Positions 46,140-58,446 of a stretch of 64,000 bases of DNA are shown in pieces. Location: assembly GCA_033439255.1 (NCBI GenBank), contig CM065880.1, forward strand, positions 3,348,001 to 3,412,000, in the 5' to 3' direction. The stretch is from Hericium rajendrae (taxonomy: Eukaryota; Basidiomycota; Agaricomycetes; Russulales; Hericiaceae). Both the position numbers and the translations under genes were made by a program. The first letter of the stretch is position 1. Every line of letters starts with the position of its first letter. Below the pieces are notes generated by a model that was not told the DNA's origin, did not search any database, and worked only from the letters and a program-made list of their open reading frames with translations.

Positions 46140-48348
46140 ATGATGTTCGAGCGCGACCAGCTTTCCTCATCTCTGCTATGGGCTTTCGTTCTAGGTGTCA
46201 TCGCCACCATCCGCTGGCACGTCCGACGTCGCCGGGACAGTCATCCACTTCCGCCTGGCCCGACCCCTCTGCCTCTAATCGGCAATATTCTCTCGATCCC
46301 CACTGAGGCCCCGTGGACCACATACGCACAGTGGTCGCATGATTATAAGAGTATGCTGCTATCTCATGCATTATGTCAATGGCGCACAGCGGCAGAAATC
46401 TGACTGCACGATTTCAGGCGACATCGTCTCTTTCTGGAACTTTGGCAAGCTGGTAATCGTGGTGAATTCGCAAGCCGCGGCAAAGGAGTTATTCGAACGT
46501 CGCTCTGCGAACTACTCGCAGCGGCCGCGGAATACCATGATTGAACTGTAAGTCTACATGATATATGTACCCCATCCTAGGCTGACGCGAACGTTTTGAG
46601 GATGGGCTGGGATTGGAATTTCGCTTTCATGCCATATGGCGATCGTTGGCGGAGCCGGCGTCGGCTGCTTCATCTATCGCTTTCTTCGACGGCGGTGTCA
46701 GCCTATTTCCCAAAGCAAGAGGAGAAGTGTCTATCATTTTTGCTTGGCTTGTATCAGACTCCTGATAGACTCCTCGACCACGTCCAAACGTAAGCCATAG
46801 GAGTCACACTTGCTTCTATTTACTGCGCAGCTCACACAATCGCTTTTAGCGTGGCTGCCGCAATATCGATGGTAGTAGCATATGGACATGATATCGCTCC
46901 GGAGAATGATCGATTTGTCGAGCTGGCACACCGGACGTTCGGTATGCTGTCAACCGTATATTTTCCTGGCGCAGCGCTGGTTAATGCATTTCCATTCCGT
47001 ACGCGATATATCTTTCACTCTATGCATCTGTATCTGATACATTCATCAGTTCGTCATGTCCCGTCGAGGCTGCCGGGGGCAGGGTTCAAGCGCTACGCAA
47101 GAGAATGCTTTCAGCTGAACATTGAGATGAGAAATTCACCGTGGCAGGCTGTAAAAAAGCAATTGGTAAGACACATACCGGTCGCTCGTACTGAATTTGT
47201 TAACAATTCTTCCTCTTCAAATATTTGCTGATTGTGCAGGCAGACGGTAGCGCACCGTCATCCTGCGCATCCAGTTGGATCACGCAGAACGAGGACACCA
47301 ATGCAGGGGAGCTGGCTGACGAAATTGCAAAAGATGCTGCTGCCATAGTCTATGCTGGTAAGCGCTTTCGTACGACGCAAGGCCCCAGCTGACAATTCTG
47401 CGTGACGTCAGGCGGAGCCGATACGGTTTGTCTTCTCCCAGGTTTTTATTTCCTGACATTCACACTATAAGATAGACTTCATCTGCGGTCATGACCGCAT
47501 TGCTCGCACTAGTGCTGCACCCAGAAATCCAGCGCCGTGCTCAGACGGAAATCGACAGGGTCGTTGGACGCAGCCGTCTTCCTGCATTTGGCGATCGGGC
47601 ATCTTTGCCATATGTCGGGGCAATCGTGAGAGAATGTCTGAGGTGGCATCATGCGGCACCCTTGTCCGCAACGCGGGAAGTAGTGGAAGATGATGTGTAC
47701 AATGGGATGTTCATCCCCAAAGGTCAGTTGCGTCGCATGCATGCTTGCAATCACTAATTCGTTGAGATCATCTTTGGCTAGGAGCACATATATTTCCTAA
47801 TCTTTGGTGTGTCTTGAATCATTGTCCGTAAAAGATATGTTCGAGTGCGACTAATCCCGTCCCGTGCAGGGCAATCACTCATGATGCAAGAATCTACGCG
47901 GACCCGCATGACTTCAACCCGGAAAGATTCCTCATGAAGGATGGAACGTTGAACTCGGACGAGTCCAAGACCACCTTTGGGTACGGCAGGCGGTGTGTCT
48001 GACTGGCTCCCTTAGTTCCAGATGCCGTGTCTAAACTCTGTTTTTATCGGCAGCATCTGCATTGGCCAACATCTGGCTGATGCGAATGTCTGGATTATCG
48101 TGACCAATTTCCTGGCTATCTACGAGATTTCTAAGGCGAAGGATGAGGGAAACGAGATCCCCATTGACGTCTCGTTCTCATCCGGCTTTATCAGGTATGC
48201 TCGCGTTCTGATTCCCGCCCTGGAGACTCACGCGTTGTCTCTTTGTCATGACCTGTCTAGCCACCCAGCGCCATTCAAGTGTTCCATTAGACCCCGAGAT
48301 TCGGAGGCAGAGGCTCTGATTCAATCCCTGCGAAACTCTTCTGCTTGA
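46140..48348 (+). CDS. Cytochrome P450 monooxygenase 1
   Basis: Twelve exons sum to 1551 nt, 516 residues in one frame: 46140-46350, 46418-46547, 46601-46789, 46850-46998, 47050-47165, 47240-47357, 47412-47425, 47476-47722, 47782-47806, 47870-47992, 48054-48194, 48261-48348. An N-terminal membrane anchor is followed by the proline hinge (LPPGPTPLPLIGN). The I-helix reads AGGADTTSSA, the E-x-x-R is ECLR, and the PERF region reads FNPERF. The heme loop FGYGRRICIGQH has the Cys ligand. Exons 7 and 9 are only 14 and 25 nt. The style resembles mushroom P450s annotated as O-methylsterigmatocystin oxidoreductase-like; the substrate cannot be inferred. The protein should sit on the ER membrane and use a P450 reductase. 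Its tandem neighbour is closely related. Confidence 0.85.
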
Positions 48349-49201
48349 CGAGCCTGATTCATTGGTATGTACTTTCGCAGAACGCGTGGCTATCTTTCTT
48401 GACTTCTGAGGCACCACGATCGGGCTTCGTTGTGGATAATGGTACATATCACTGTCTGCGTTCTGTCCAATACGATGTCGCGTGCATATGCTCGCAACGC
48501 GACCTCTTTTCCCGCTCTTCCGGCGTTCGCGCACATTGATTATACTGATTACAACGTGAGGGTGACCCATGATCAGTCTCAGCTTCTGTTGCCCGTGCGG
48601 TGTCGACACGATGCAGAAAATTTCAACCTCCTCTGACAAGGATGTCTCGAAGTTTTCAGCGTGGCTTATAATAATGGGTCCAACAATTTCCCAGCAGGGG
48701 TGGCATCAATCCAGTGCGAGTATTCGAATATCTTCCTAAAAGTGACTGAACGTAAAATGTCATGATCATGAACAGCATGCATCGATAGCGATCTTCAATC
48801 CAAATCCCCATCGTCGAAGAGCTGTAGCCATTTCCAGTAGGTTGACAGGTCGCCCATGTCTTCGTTTCGCTTCAAAGACCGATATCGCAGGCTGCATAGT
48901 TCTGTTCACGAATCTCTGCAGTAATTGTGGCATCCCGGTTAGACTGTACGTTTATATTGCGGCCCACGCAAGACAGGCCAAGATCTTCAGGAATAATAAC
49001 TGCAGTAGGTATGTATATACTGGTGCGTCATGACGTCGATATTGTCCTCTTGCAGAGAGCTTTTACGCTATAGGCTCCAGGATCCAGGTATGCGCTTTCC
49101 GCGTGTGTAAGTAGTTTGAATGCGATGCAGGTACATCCTGGGGTACTTAAGTCTGCCCAGCATGCCTCCTCCAAACAGCTCCCAAGCGTGTACATCTCAA
49201 T
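48349..49201. other. Intergenic between P450 genes
   Basis: 853 bp. No gene found. It probably contains the first gene's terminator and the second's promoter. Confidence 0.5.
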
Positions 49202-51392
49202 ATGCTCGATCAAGTGCCCACGTCGACGATACTTCTCTGGACATCTGTCCTGATCATCTCTGCGACACTGCTTTGGTGCAGAAAGCATCGAGACCATACT
49301 CTTCCTTTACCTCCAGGTCCTACTCCGATCCCGATCATCGGCAATGCTCTGTCTATCCCGACTCGGACACCGTGGGTGACATATGCACGGTGGTCAGAGG
49401 AATCAGGAATTCCAAAGTATGTCTACCGCTTTCAATTCTCATTCGCTTTGACATATTCAAATTGCTGTATGGCCAGGCGATTTGGTCTCATTTACAGCCT
49501 TTGGTCAAGTGTACATCGTCGTGAACTCCTTGAAGGCAGCGAAGGAGCTATTCGAGCGTCGCTCAGCCATATACTCCGACAGGCCACATCTCGCAATGAT
49601 TGACTTGTAAGCGGAGTAATTTTTCTGTAATGAAGGCATCACTGACCAGCGCGTCTTGAGGACGGGCTGGAGTTTCAATGTAGGGTTGATGCCGTACGGC
49701 GGTGAATGGCGCGCACGTCGCCGCCTGCTCCACCTCCGACTCGCCACGGGAAGGGCTTCCGTGTATTTCCCTCTCCAGATAGCGAAAACCGAAGAAATGT
49801 TAAAACGGGTATACAATGACCCCAAGGGGTTTCGCAACCATCTACGGGTGTACGTGGATGACTTGATTATAAATTGTTCTGCTTTACCGAGTGCTACTTT
49901 AGGTCCGCTGCATCTATAGCAATGGAAATAGCATATGGACATGACATCGCGCCCAAAAATGATCGCTTTGTTGAACTGGCCGAGAAATCGGTGAACATGC
50001 TGTCGGAAGCAGCTGGTGCAGCTGGCGTACTGAATGTGTTTCCTTTGCGTGCGTGGCATCTCTTCGGATAATTGCATATTACTGTGACTGACTGGTGTTC
50101 CATGCAGTTCTACGTCTGCCGGCTTGGATGCCCGGGATGAGATTTAAAGTTCTGGCAAAGAAGTGCAGCGCGATGACCTCGGAGATGCTTGAAGTCCCTT
50201 GGAGCATCGTAAAACGTCAAATGGTACGCACTTCTACCACCCGCTGTCGCGCTAGGTATTTATGTGACTGATCATCTTATCTCTTTTCCATATACACGTG
50301 AAGGCCGAAGGTACTGCACGTCCTTCGCTGGCGTCCACTTGGATTGAAAGGAACAAGGAATCTGGGGCAGGGGAAGAAGCTGACCACATTGCGAGAGATG
50401 CCGCCGCTGTACTTTATGCCGGTGAGTAATAGAACTGCTACAACAAATTCTTAGTCGGACTAACTCCGTCATGTTTCATCCGCCTCCTCAGCTGGTGCTG
50501 ATACGGTGCGTGTCCCGTGCTCTTTCCCCTTTCATTCACTGAATTCTCCTCGTAGGGTGCGGCCACCATGACAACCGGATTACTAGCCCTCCTGTTGAAC
50601 CCGGACGTCCAACGCCGCGCACAGGACGAGATCGACAGCGTTATCGCACGTACTAGCCTTCCGACTTTTGAGGATCGAGCCGAACTGCCATACATAGGTG
50701 CGGTTGTGAGGGAAGTTCTTCGCTGGCATCATGCAGTACCTTTGTCTGTTATGCGAGAGGTGGGAATGGACGATGTATATGACGGGATGTTTATACCCAA
50801 AGGTGGGTACTTGCGAGCCCATTATTCGTGAGCTGATCGACCCGCTAGGAGCTCAAATAATTCCCAATCTTTGGTGCGTCGCGCAGATGTTCTTTAGTCC
50901 CCGTCTATCTAACCTTAGTACGTCTTCCAGGGCAATGACACATGATCCACGAATCTACGCGGAGCCCCACAAGTTCAAGCCAGAGCGCTTCCTCACGGAA
51001 GATGGGACCCTGAATAATGACGAATCCAAAACAACTTTTGGATTTGGCAGACGGTATATACTCTTCATCGTTTCTCTACCTTCCTTAGCTTATTTTAGTA
51101 CAGGGTCTGCGCCGGTCAACATCTCGCGGAAGCCACAGTGTGGATTACCGTCGCATCATTTCTTGCTGTTTATCGGATCCTGCCAGCAAAGGACGCGGAA
51201 GGTAATGCGATACCAGTCGAAGTCGCATTTTCTTAAGGCATCATCAGGTACGTTGCCCTGCTGTTGACGTGGGTTTGCGGTTCACATACCGGAAATCATG
51301 CTAGTCATCCAGTCCCATTTCAAAGCTCCATTGCGCCTCGCGATGCAGAGGCAGAAGCATTGCTGAAGGCGCTTCAAATGACTTCAGAGTAG
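49202..51392 (+). pseudogene. Cytochrome P450 monooxygenase 2, probably broken
   Basis: Same exon plan as P450 1, including the 14-nt (50492-50505) and 25-nt (50849-50873) exons. Features are clear: LPPGPTPIPIIGN, AGADTGAAT, EVLR, FKPERF and a heme loop FGFGRRVCAGQH. Two problems are visible. The first exon, ending at the only good donor (49416), leaves two bases, while exon 2 (49477-49606) needs one, so the frame is lost at that junction. In the penultimate exon a TAA at 51234-51236 replaces the Ser codon of the VAFSxGII stretch, before the final exon (51305-51392), which is otherwise intact. The stop alone would remove only the C-terminal tail after the heme region. The first may be an unusual splice or an error. 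Confidence 0.65.
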
Positions 51393-53004
51393 TAAGAAGG
51401 CTGGAGCTGAGGCGATCCTCGGAACATGGCGTTGCCATGTATTGTCTTATTATCTGCCGTCAGGAGATGTACCAGCAAGCAAAGTTTCTTCAAGGGAGAA
51501 CCATGGTGCACCTGTAGCAAAAGGGACTGGGTACGCCTCCAAGTACGGACAAAACCGCCGGGTCAGTGTCGCAGATGGCAACGACCTCCTTGGTCATACA
51601 TGTTGACCGCACCGACTTTGAAGTTCTTCTCGAAGCCGAAGATCGGTACTTACAGTACTCCGTGGCCGCGATGTTTGTATCTTCTCTCTTCTCTCCGAGA
51701 CATGACGACGAGACTCCGTAGGGCGCCGCCGACTCGGAGAGAAATCTCGCAGCATGTCCAGGCTCCCTGATCTATCTCAGATAAAAGAGCAGACCATGGG
51801 CTTTAAGATCATACAATTCAACGCGGCGGCGTAGCCTGTGCTAGTGCAAGCAGACTTGAAGCAGTGACTCTGTCGCTTGGGGTCGAGCCTGAGGAGAGAC
51901 GATGCTTTTCGGCAACCGCCGAAGTACATAGGTTGCTGAGTTTCAATTTCTCGCAATATCATTGCCATCGAACGACGTTCGCGACGACCATGTGACGACC
52001 ACGGCGATGACCACGATATGACCGAGATGACCCTCTCTCTCTCGGTGCATTAACAGCTGGAAAGTGTAAGATGCTTGTCGCGACGTCTGATCTGATCTGT
52101 CTCTTTCCGCTTCTTCTTTCCCTATGGCAATGATTTACTTATCATCGACTTCATGCCTGGTGCCGAGCATTTGGTTCGATTGGCGTGGATGTGCGGGGGC
52201 CGGGTCCCAAAATGTACTCTGTAAATGTAAGTCATCTATGCATATCCCTCTTCCCAGCTGCTACGTATTATATCCTGAACCGCATGATCCAGACATTGCT
52301 CAAGCATCGGACTCGCACGCTTTCGTAGTCGTGTGAGCCAACCTCACATACCTGCATGGTACCCCTGGCAGGTACTGGGAATGCCAATCCTGCACAGCGG
52401 TGCCCATTTCTGGCGATATCTCTAGTGAGTGCTGATTTCGTAGCTTGCGAACGCGAAGCTCGATATGTTAGCCTTCCACAAGCCTTCCAGACGTTCCGTC
52501 TAATAATAGCACACAGACCTGTTTTCAGCTCGAGATATCGAAGTATAGCATGCGGTCTTCATGCGCCATTCATATTGAGGAGCTGTCTGCCCCGCTCGCT
52601 TTCATATTCTGACACACGAGGTTCTTAGCATTGGTCGGTCCTTCACAATTCGCTGCCCTTCGTACATTCAAAGCAAGTCACGCCCTTTGGATTCACGCAT
52701 GAAGCCCACGATTTGATACGAGGTTTCGCCAGCTTCATCTATTAGCGCCTGCACATCCAATATGTGCAATTCATCGCCTTCTCGAGGATGCTTTGTGATC
52801 ACTGAGCTCTGCATCCGAAAGGGTGTCGCGCCGTACTCATGTGATGTCGCTGGCCTGCGCGGTTCAGCATGCGGTGACCCTCCAAAGATAACCCTGTTGT
52901 TATGATATGCCAGTTACCGGCCATATAAAGCCTGCACGGTTATGACCTTCCTGGCCTATCGGGGATCTGCACGGCCTCCCCGCTCTGCCTAGCTCATCTT
53001 CAGA
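51393..53004. other. Intergenic, no supported gene
   Basis: 1.6 kb. Frames at 51426-51770 and 52356-52628 are short and motif-free. A stretch near 51910-51930 (TTTTCGGCAACCGCCG) recurs near 60860-60880, so a short dispersed repeat may be present. Confidence 0.45.
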
Positions 53005-55812
53005 ATGCGCTCGCTTTGTTGCTTTGTTTCCCTCTTCGTCGCTGCGGCCCTCGCGGCGCCGACGACTTCGTTCACGCATGTCGTCCACGAACGGCGCGCT
53101 GCTGAACCTTCCATGGACTGGTCTCTAACACGCCGCCTCGAGAGTCACCATGTCCTCCCGCTCCGGATCGGTCTCACGCAGCAGAACCTGGACAAGCTGG
53201 AGGAGTTGCTCATGGACATCGCGCATCCCGAGTCATCCAACTATGGACAGCACTGGAAGCCCGAAAAAGTGGTAGACTATTTTGCGCCGAGTGGCGAGAC
53301 GGTCAACGCTGTCAAGACGTGGCTGAGCGACGCGGGTTTCGCGAGTGAGCGCATCAAGCTGTCAGCTAGTAAGGGCTGGCTGGAGGTCAATGCGACGGCT
53401 GCTGAAGCCGAAGACCTCCTCAAGACGGAGTACCACGTCTACACTCATAGTTCCGGTGCTGAGCAGATAGGTCTGTTCGCCCGGATTACATCGAGATTGC
53501 AGATGGCTGATATTGTGCACAGGCTGCCACTCGTACTCTGTCCCAGAGCATGTTCGTGAGCACGTCGATCTCATCAAGCCGACTGTCCACTTCACGCACC
53601 GTGTTCCTTTGTCTCGCAACGACAAGCGCAAGCGCGCCCCTGCGGGTCTAGGTGCCCCGTCTACGCACACGGGCCCGAAGACCAACGGTGCCAAAGTCAC
53701 CATCACGCCCGTTCTCGAGAACTGCGATACACTCATCACACCGGATTGCTTGAGGGCACTGTACTCTGTGAACTACACGCCAGTTGCGACTGCAAAGAAC
53801 ACCTATGGAATTGGTGGGCCTTCCATTCATAGAGTCTTCCGATCGGTGGCGAGCTAATACATGTCAACTGGTAGTGGAGTTCACGCCCCAAGCATTCCTT
53901 CAGGGTGATCTCGATCTGTTCTTTGGGTGAGTATCATAGCATCAATACTTCTCTCTGACAGTTCTCTCAGCATAAAACAGGAATTTCTCTCCAAGTCAGG
54001 TCGGCACCAAGCCAGACCTTATATCCATCGATGGCGGTACGTGTCGTCGATTACATTGTCGCGAAGGCTGGTGACTTACCGATGCGAGCAGGTACCGCCC
54101 AGACCCAAGAACAAAGTTTCAACTTCAATGGCGAGAGCGACCTGGACCTGGAGTACGCCTTCTCGCTTACGAATCCCCAGCCGATCACACTTTTGCAGAC
54201 CGGCGATCTCGTCGAAGGTCAGTAACGTTGCTCTTGCGAATTCGAGACTGCGAACTCTGATTCACCGATCTGCGTTCCTAGGTGCTTCTTTCAACAATTG
54301 GCTGGACGCCGTCGATGGGTCGTTCTGTACCTTCGAAGGCGGTGATGATCCCACGCAGGTATGCCAGTTTTCGACGGGTGCGCGAAGGTAGAGCGTTCTT
54401 AGTCGACTCTCCGCAGGACGGAATCTATCCGGACAGGGCAAGAGGCGGCTTCAAAGGTATTTTGTCCAGCACGTATCTTGACCAGTTATCATTTTGACCC
54501 GCTCTCAGGCCCCGAATCGTGCGGAATCATTGCGCCGCCGAACGTAGTCTCCGTATCGTATGGTCAAGATGAGGCCTCCGTCACCGCGACGTATGCTAAC
54601 CGCCAGTGCACGGAGTACGGCAAGCTCGGGATGCTAGGCACGACTGTGTTGTATAGCTCCGGTGACGACGGTGTTGCAGGCAACGATGGCGCTTGTCTGA
54701 ACACACGGGGTAGAATATTCTCCCTGCATTCTCTGCTTGGAGTGTGCTCACTCGATCCTTAGGCCAAGCCTCGAGCTCCGGCACGAGATTCAACCCCGGC
54801 TTCCCCGTCACTTGTCCATTCGTAACGGCTGTTGGCGCGACGCAGGTCAACCCAGGCTCTACAGTGAACGATCCTGAGGGTGCTTGCGAGCAAGTCATCT
54901 TCAGCGGAGGGGGCTTCAGCAACATTTTCCCGATGCCGTCGTTCCAGGCAACCGCGGTCACGAATTTCCTCAAGAACACGCCGCCGCCTTTCACGGCGCA
55001 GCAGTTCAACAACAGCGGGAATGTGAGTTCTGAAAATGTATTTGGTAAGACTGGGTTATGATGTTAGATCCAAGGCGCGTGCCTTCCCTGATCTGTCGGC
55101 GAACGGGTACGTTGGACTTCGTTTATTCTCGTACTGGATATCGGTTGATTGAGTGAACTCCCTTCAGTGCCAACTACGTCATTGGTAAGAATGTTTCGTC
55201 TTCTGGAAATGGGCGCGTGCTCAGGCAGTTTGAGCAGGCATCGACGGGGAATTTGAGCTTGTCTTCGGCACCTCGGCATCTTCGCCTGTCGTTGGCTCTC
55301 TCATCACCCTCATTAACGACGCACGCATTGCTGCTGGTAAAGGACCTGTTGGTACGTCGAGCTTCAGTCCTGCCCGCATGATCAACTTTCTGAGACTCCA
55401 TCCCAAGGTTTCATCAACCCAGCTGTGAGAGTTACCCATCTGCACATGACGATTGACCTGACTAGTGGACCCTAGATATACACCGAGAGTTTTGCCAGTG
55501 CATTCAATGATATAACGATGGGAGGGAACCAAGGTTGCAGTAAGTTCAAAATAGGATTTCATTTCGTAGCGTGTCTGATGCTGACTGGCGTTCTTCAGAT
55601 ACGTCGGGCTTTACATCGTGAGTGATCTTTCAGTCATCATGACAGTACACCTACAACGTCCTCAATCTGATTTGATAGGACAACCGGCTGGGATCCCGTC
55701 ACAGGTATGCAGTCTAGTGTTCCGACTTTAGAAGATAGGCTAATACCGCGAGACAGGTGTCGGCACGCCGAACTTGACGAAGTTGATGCCGCTTTTCTTG
55801 GCTCTGCCATGA
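53005..55812 (+). CDS. Secreted S53 (sedolisin) serine-carboxyl peptidase, tripeptidyl-peptidase-like
   Basis: Signal peptide at the N-terminus (MRSLCCFVSLFVAAALAAP), then the S53 prodomain (GLTQQNLDKLEELLMDIAHP, SNYGQHWKPEKVVDYF). The catalytic domain follows across many short introns: the E/D pair in NGESDLDLEYAF, the oxyanion Asp in YSSGDDGVAG, the substrate-binding VTAVGATQVNPGS, GGGFSN, the nucleophile in FGTSASSPVVGSLI and the calcium site GWDPVTGVGTPNL near the C-terminus. The final exon ends LALP at 55812. All three catalytic positions are present. These enzymes are secreted and act at acid pH on protein substrates, typically trimming tripeptides from N-termini, which fits wood- or litter-decay nutrition. 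I followed about 15 exons by homology; several internal borders are approximate. No inactivating change was seen. Confidence 0.85.
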
Positions 55813-56112
55813 CACTACGCATCAGAAGTTAATTTGTACAACCGACATGTCATTTAAATTGAATGACAATGAGGATTCTCAAAATCAAGACTCGGTGCTG
55901 TACCACGCCAATCATCGTACAGATCTGCTTGAATACATCAAGACACCGAGATTCGGCCTTCCACCTTCGAAAATGTACAGGGTATATCAACGTGTCAAAG
56001 TCTGCATTGCATGACGCAACATGGAATGGCTGTGGCTCTAAGCCGATCTGGGAAGCTTGAACTTGAGCCCGTAGTGTATTTATTCCAGCATTATGGATAC
56101 GACTCACAGCTG
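55813..56112. other. Convergent intergenic region
   Basis: 300 bp between convergent 3' ends of the peptidase and the membrane protein gene. No gene seen. Confidence 0.5.
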
Positions 56113-57816
56113 CTACACCTCCAGCGTGGAGCTGGACTGTCTGTGCCTATCCACCAGCCCGGCGGAAAATGTGATGTTTTCTTTCTCGTATGCAGCCGCC
56201 TTCTCAGGGTCAATCGAACTCCCGTCCGAGGCAGTGGATCCCTGTCCCAAGTTGCTGTTCTCTGCGAAGAGCATCGTGTGCATCGTGCGAGTCGCTGCTG
56301 CTTCTTCGTGGAGAGCCATAGTCATATACGTATTCTCAATTTCTTTCCCCATGCCAATGCGAACGATGATCAGAGTCGGGGCAATACCCTATGATGCGGG
56401 GATGGCGCCATATCAGCAAGCGGAGATATTAAGGAGGCAGCGTGACAAACCATCAACTGAACCGCAGCGCCGTTAGGTATGGACTTGTTTTGACACCGTC
56501 AGCGAGCTCATATCTTCGCCAGAAGCTGGGGCTCTTACACTATAGTCGGGAGCGACGAAGTACATTAAGAGGAAAAGGAAGAGCGATAATGAGTATATCG
56601 CGCCAGACTCGACGCTACACGAAACGCGTCTGTCAGGAAGCGCTGCGGCTCGAGAACAATATTATTCGCTTACATCAGGGCAACCACAGAGCCATAGCGC
56701 CATCCGTTCGTCTTCCCTAAGGCTCTCTCGATCTCCCTGCCCATCCACCAGATCCGCGTTGCTGGCGCGGATAAAACACAGCATTGAAGTGACGCTGAAG
56801 ACTCGACTTGAAAATAATCTGCTTACCTATAAGAGTCGTAGTAATTACATTTGTGGCGAGTGAAATGATTGGATGGGCCAAGTCCAGCCGGTCTTGGAGC
56901 GCTGCAATCGCAAACCAACGCGCCGGAGGGGCAGCCTGTGATAAGGGCGCGTCGTGTCTGATCTGGTATATCTGCGCATCGGTCGCGGAGATTGCAAACT
57001 CAAGACCTGTTCAGAAATGAATGTGAGGTGAATATGAGAATGGACCAGGCACGCGGTGTGAGCCATACCTATATTGGTCAGTAAAAGAATGGCCGGAAGG
57101 ATGGCTACCCATCGGCGGCCCTGCCACACGACGATGCAGCGGTAGATCTAAAGGCAAGCTTCAAAAGTCCGTTAAACACCACCGATGATACGTTTACTTA
57201 CCAAAACACCGTCGGCTATAAGTCTGGATGAAGGGTAGGTAAACATGATACCAAAATCTCGTCTGCATTGATGTATATGTGGTGAGGGGTACATACAAGT
57301 TCACAGCGACCAGTGCATCGCCGATAGGATCCAAAAGCTGCGCAATCAAGACCTGATTCAACCTCGCCTGCGTGTCAGGACCGCATGCGACGCATGCCCC
57401 TCCTACGCAGACTGAGCCGGCAGTCACAGCTGGCGTTAGAAGAACGCCGAGGAACTCCGTGACTATAAATGCGGTGCATAGCGAGAACATCGCAATTAAA
57501 GTCGCCAGGAAGTATTTGTTGGGTCGTTCCCACACTAGGATATACACGCTTTGCGAAAACAGCGCCACGAAAAGACCTGGTTAGAAATTAGCGCATTTCC
57601 TTTGACCGCGGATTCTGCATAGAGAGGTCAACCGTAGAATAGGGTCTCGACCTGCGAATGTCCATGAATTGAAGCAATCAGATCAGTCGGTAGAGCCAGA
57701 GAGCGAACTCACCCAAAGGCCGGCGATGAACATCTTTGCAAGTTGTTAGGTCCAGTCAGTATAGTGACGTGCGATAAGCACAGGAAGCGCACCATGTAAC
57801 GTTGTTCCCCGCACAT
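56113..57816 (-). CDS. Multi-pass membrane protein of a basidiomycete-expanded family, paralogue 1
   Basis: Minus-strand gene with many small exons. Readable pieces in order: MCGEQRYM, MFIAGLW (57733-57713, 21 nt), VETLFY (57651-57633, 19 nt), ALFSQSVYILVWERPNKYFL with a helix LATLIAMFSLCTAFIVTEFL (57576-57297), LIADGVL, IYRCIVVWQGRRW with AILPAILLLTNI, SLATNVITTLI, TRIWWMGREIERALGKTN, ESGAIYS with a long helix, IAPTLIIVRIGMG and a hydrophilic tail ending STLEV. About six or seven hydrophobic segments suggest a seven-helix protein. The sequence style (FxAGLW, YRCxxVW, GRIWW) is common in uncharacterised mushroom membrane proteins. Start uncertain: MCGEQRYM at 57816 is the first in-frame ATG; the stretch upstream is open but begins with a non-ATG. 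Role unknown. Confidence 0.65.
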
Positions 57817-58446
57817 CGTCGCAGAACCCGCAAGAATGGGCGGAGGAAGCGAAGTATACCAGTTTGACGTGAGAGCGGGGAACAAAGGAACTAGATTCGT
57901 CTCTAATATAAGCGCATCAAGGCGCAAAGGTCGAAGCAGCCTGGACCAGAACCTCGCGGTAGCGGCCAGTGCCTATCTCCGGAAGGAATGATCGGCGACG
58001 CGTCGGATACGCACGTTCTGGGTAGGATGATTCGGCGACAGTAAGGTTGCTGTGATCCGTTCGGAGCTGAAGCTGAAGGCTGGCTATAATGACAAGTCCC
58101 AATCAACGCATCAATGAGTGCTTCCGTCAGAGCAGCGTGCATGGCTGTATAGTGTATATGCATGCTTGAAGCTTTTGCCAGTCGCAGCTCTCGCTAGTCA
58201 ATGACAAGTCCGGATACTATGGTTCAACCAGTGTTCAAACCGTCATTTTCCTGGGCCGGAAGTCTATTCTATTTCTTTGCTACAGGCACGAATACCTGGG
58301 CCTGAGTGAAGCGGTATTGCTTACTCCAGATCAGAAGTACGCCAAGAAGGATGAGCATCATGGCATTTTTACGAAGAGAACATACTGAACAGATTATATC
58401 ACGGAACCACCAGCTAATCAGCCGAGCCTAAGCCTTCACGGGGTAC
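57817..58446. other. Intergenic or 5' part of membrane protein paralogue 1
   Basis: 630 bp. Bases 57817-57927 are open in frame with paralogue 1 and resemble the N-terminus of paralogue 2 (WYTSLPPPI against HWTEDSLLPS), so coding may extend upstream. The rest holds no gene that I could see. Confidence 0.4.
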
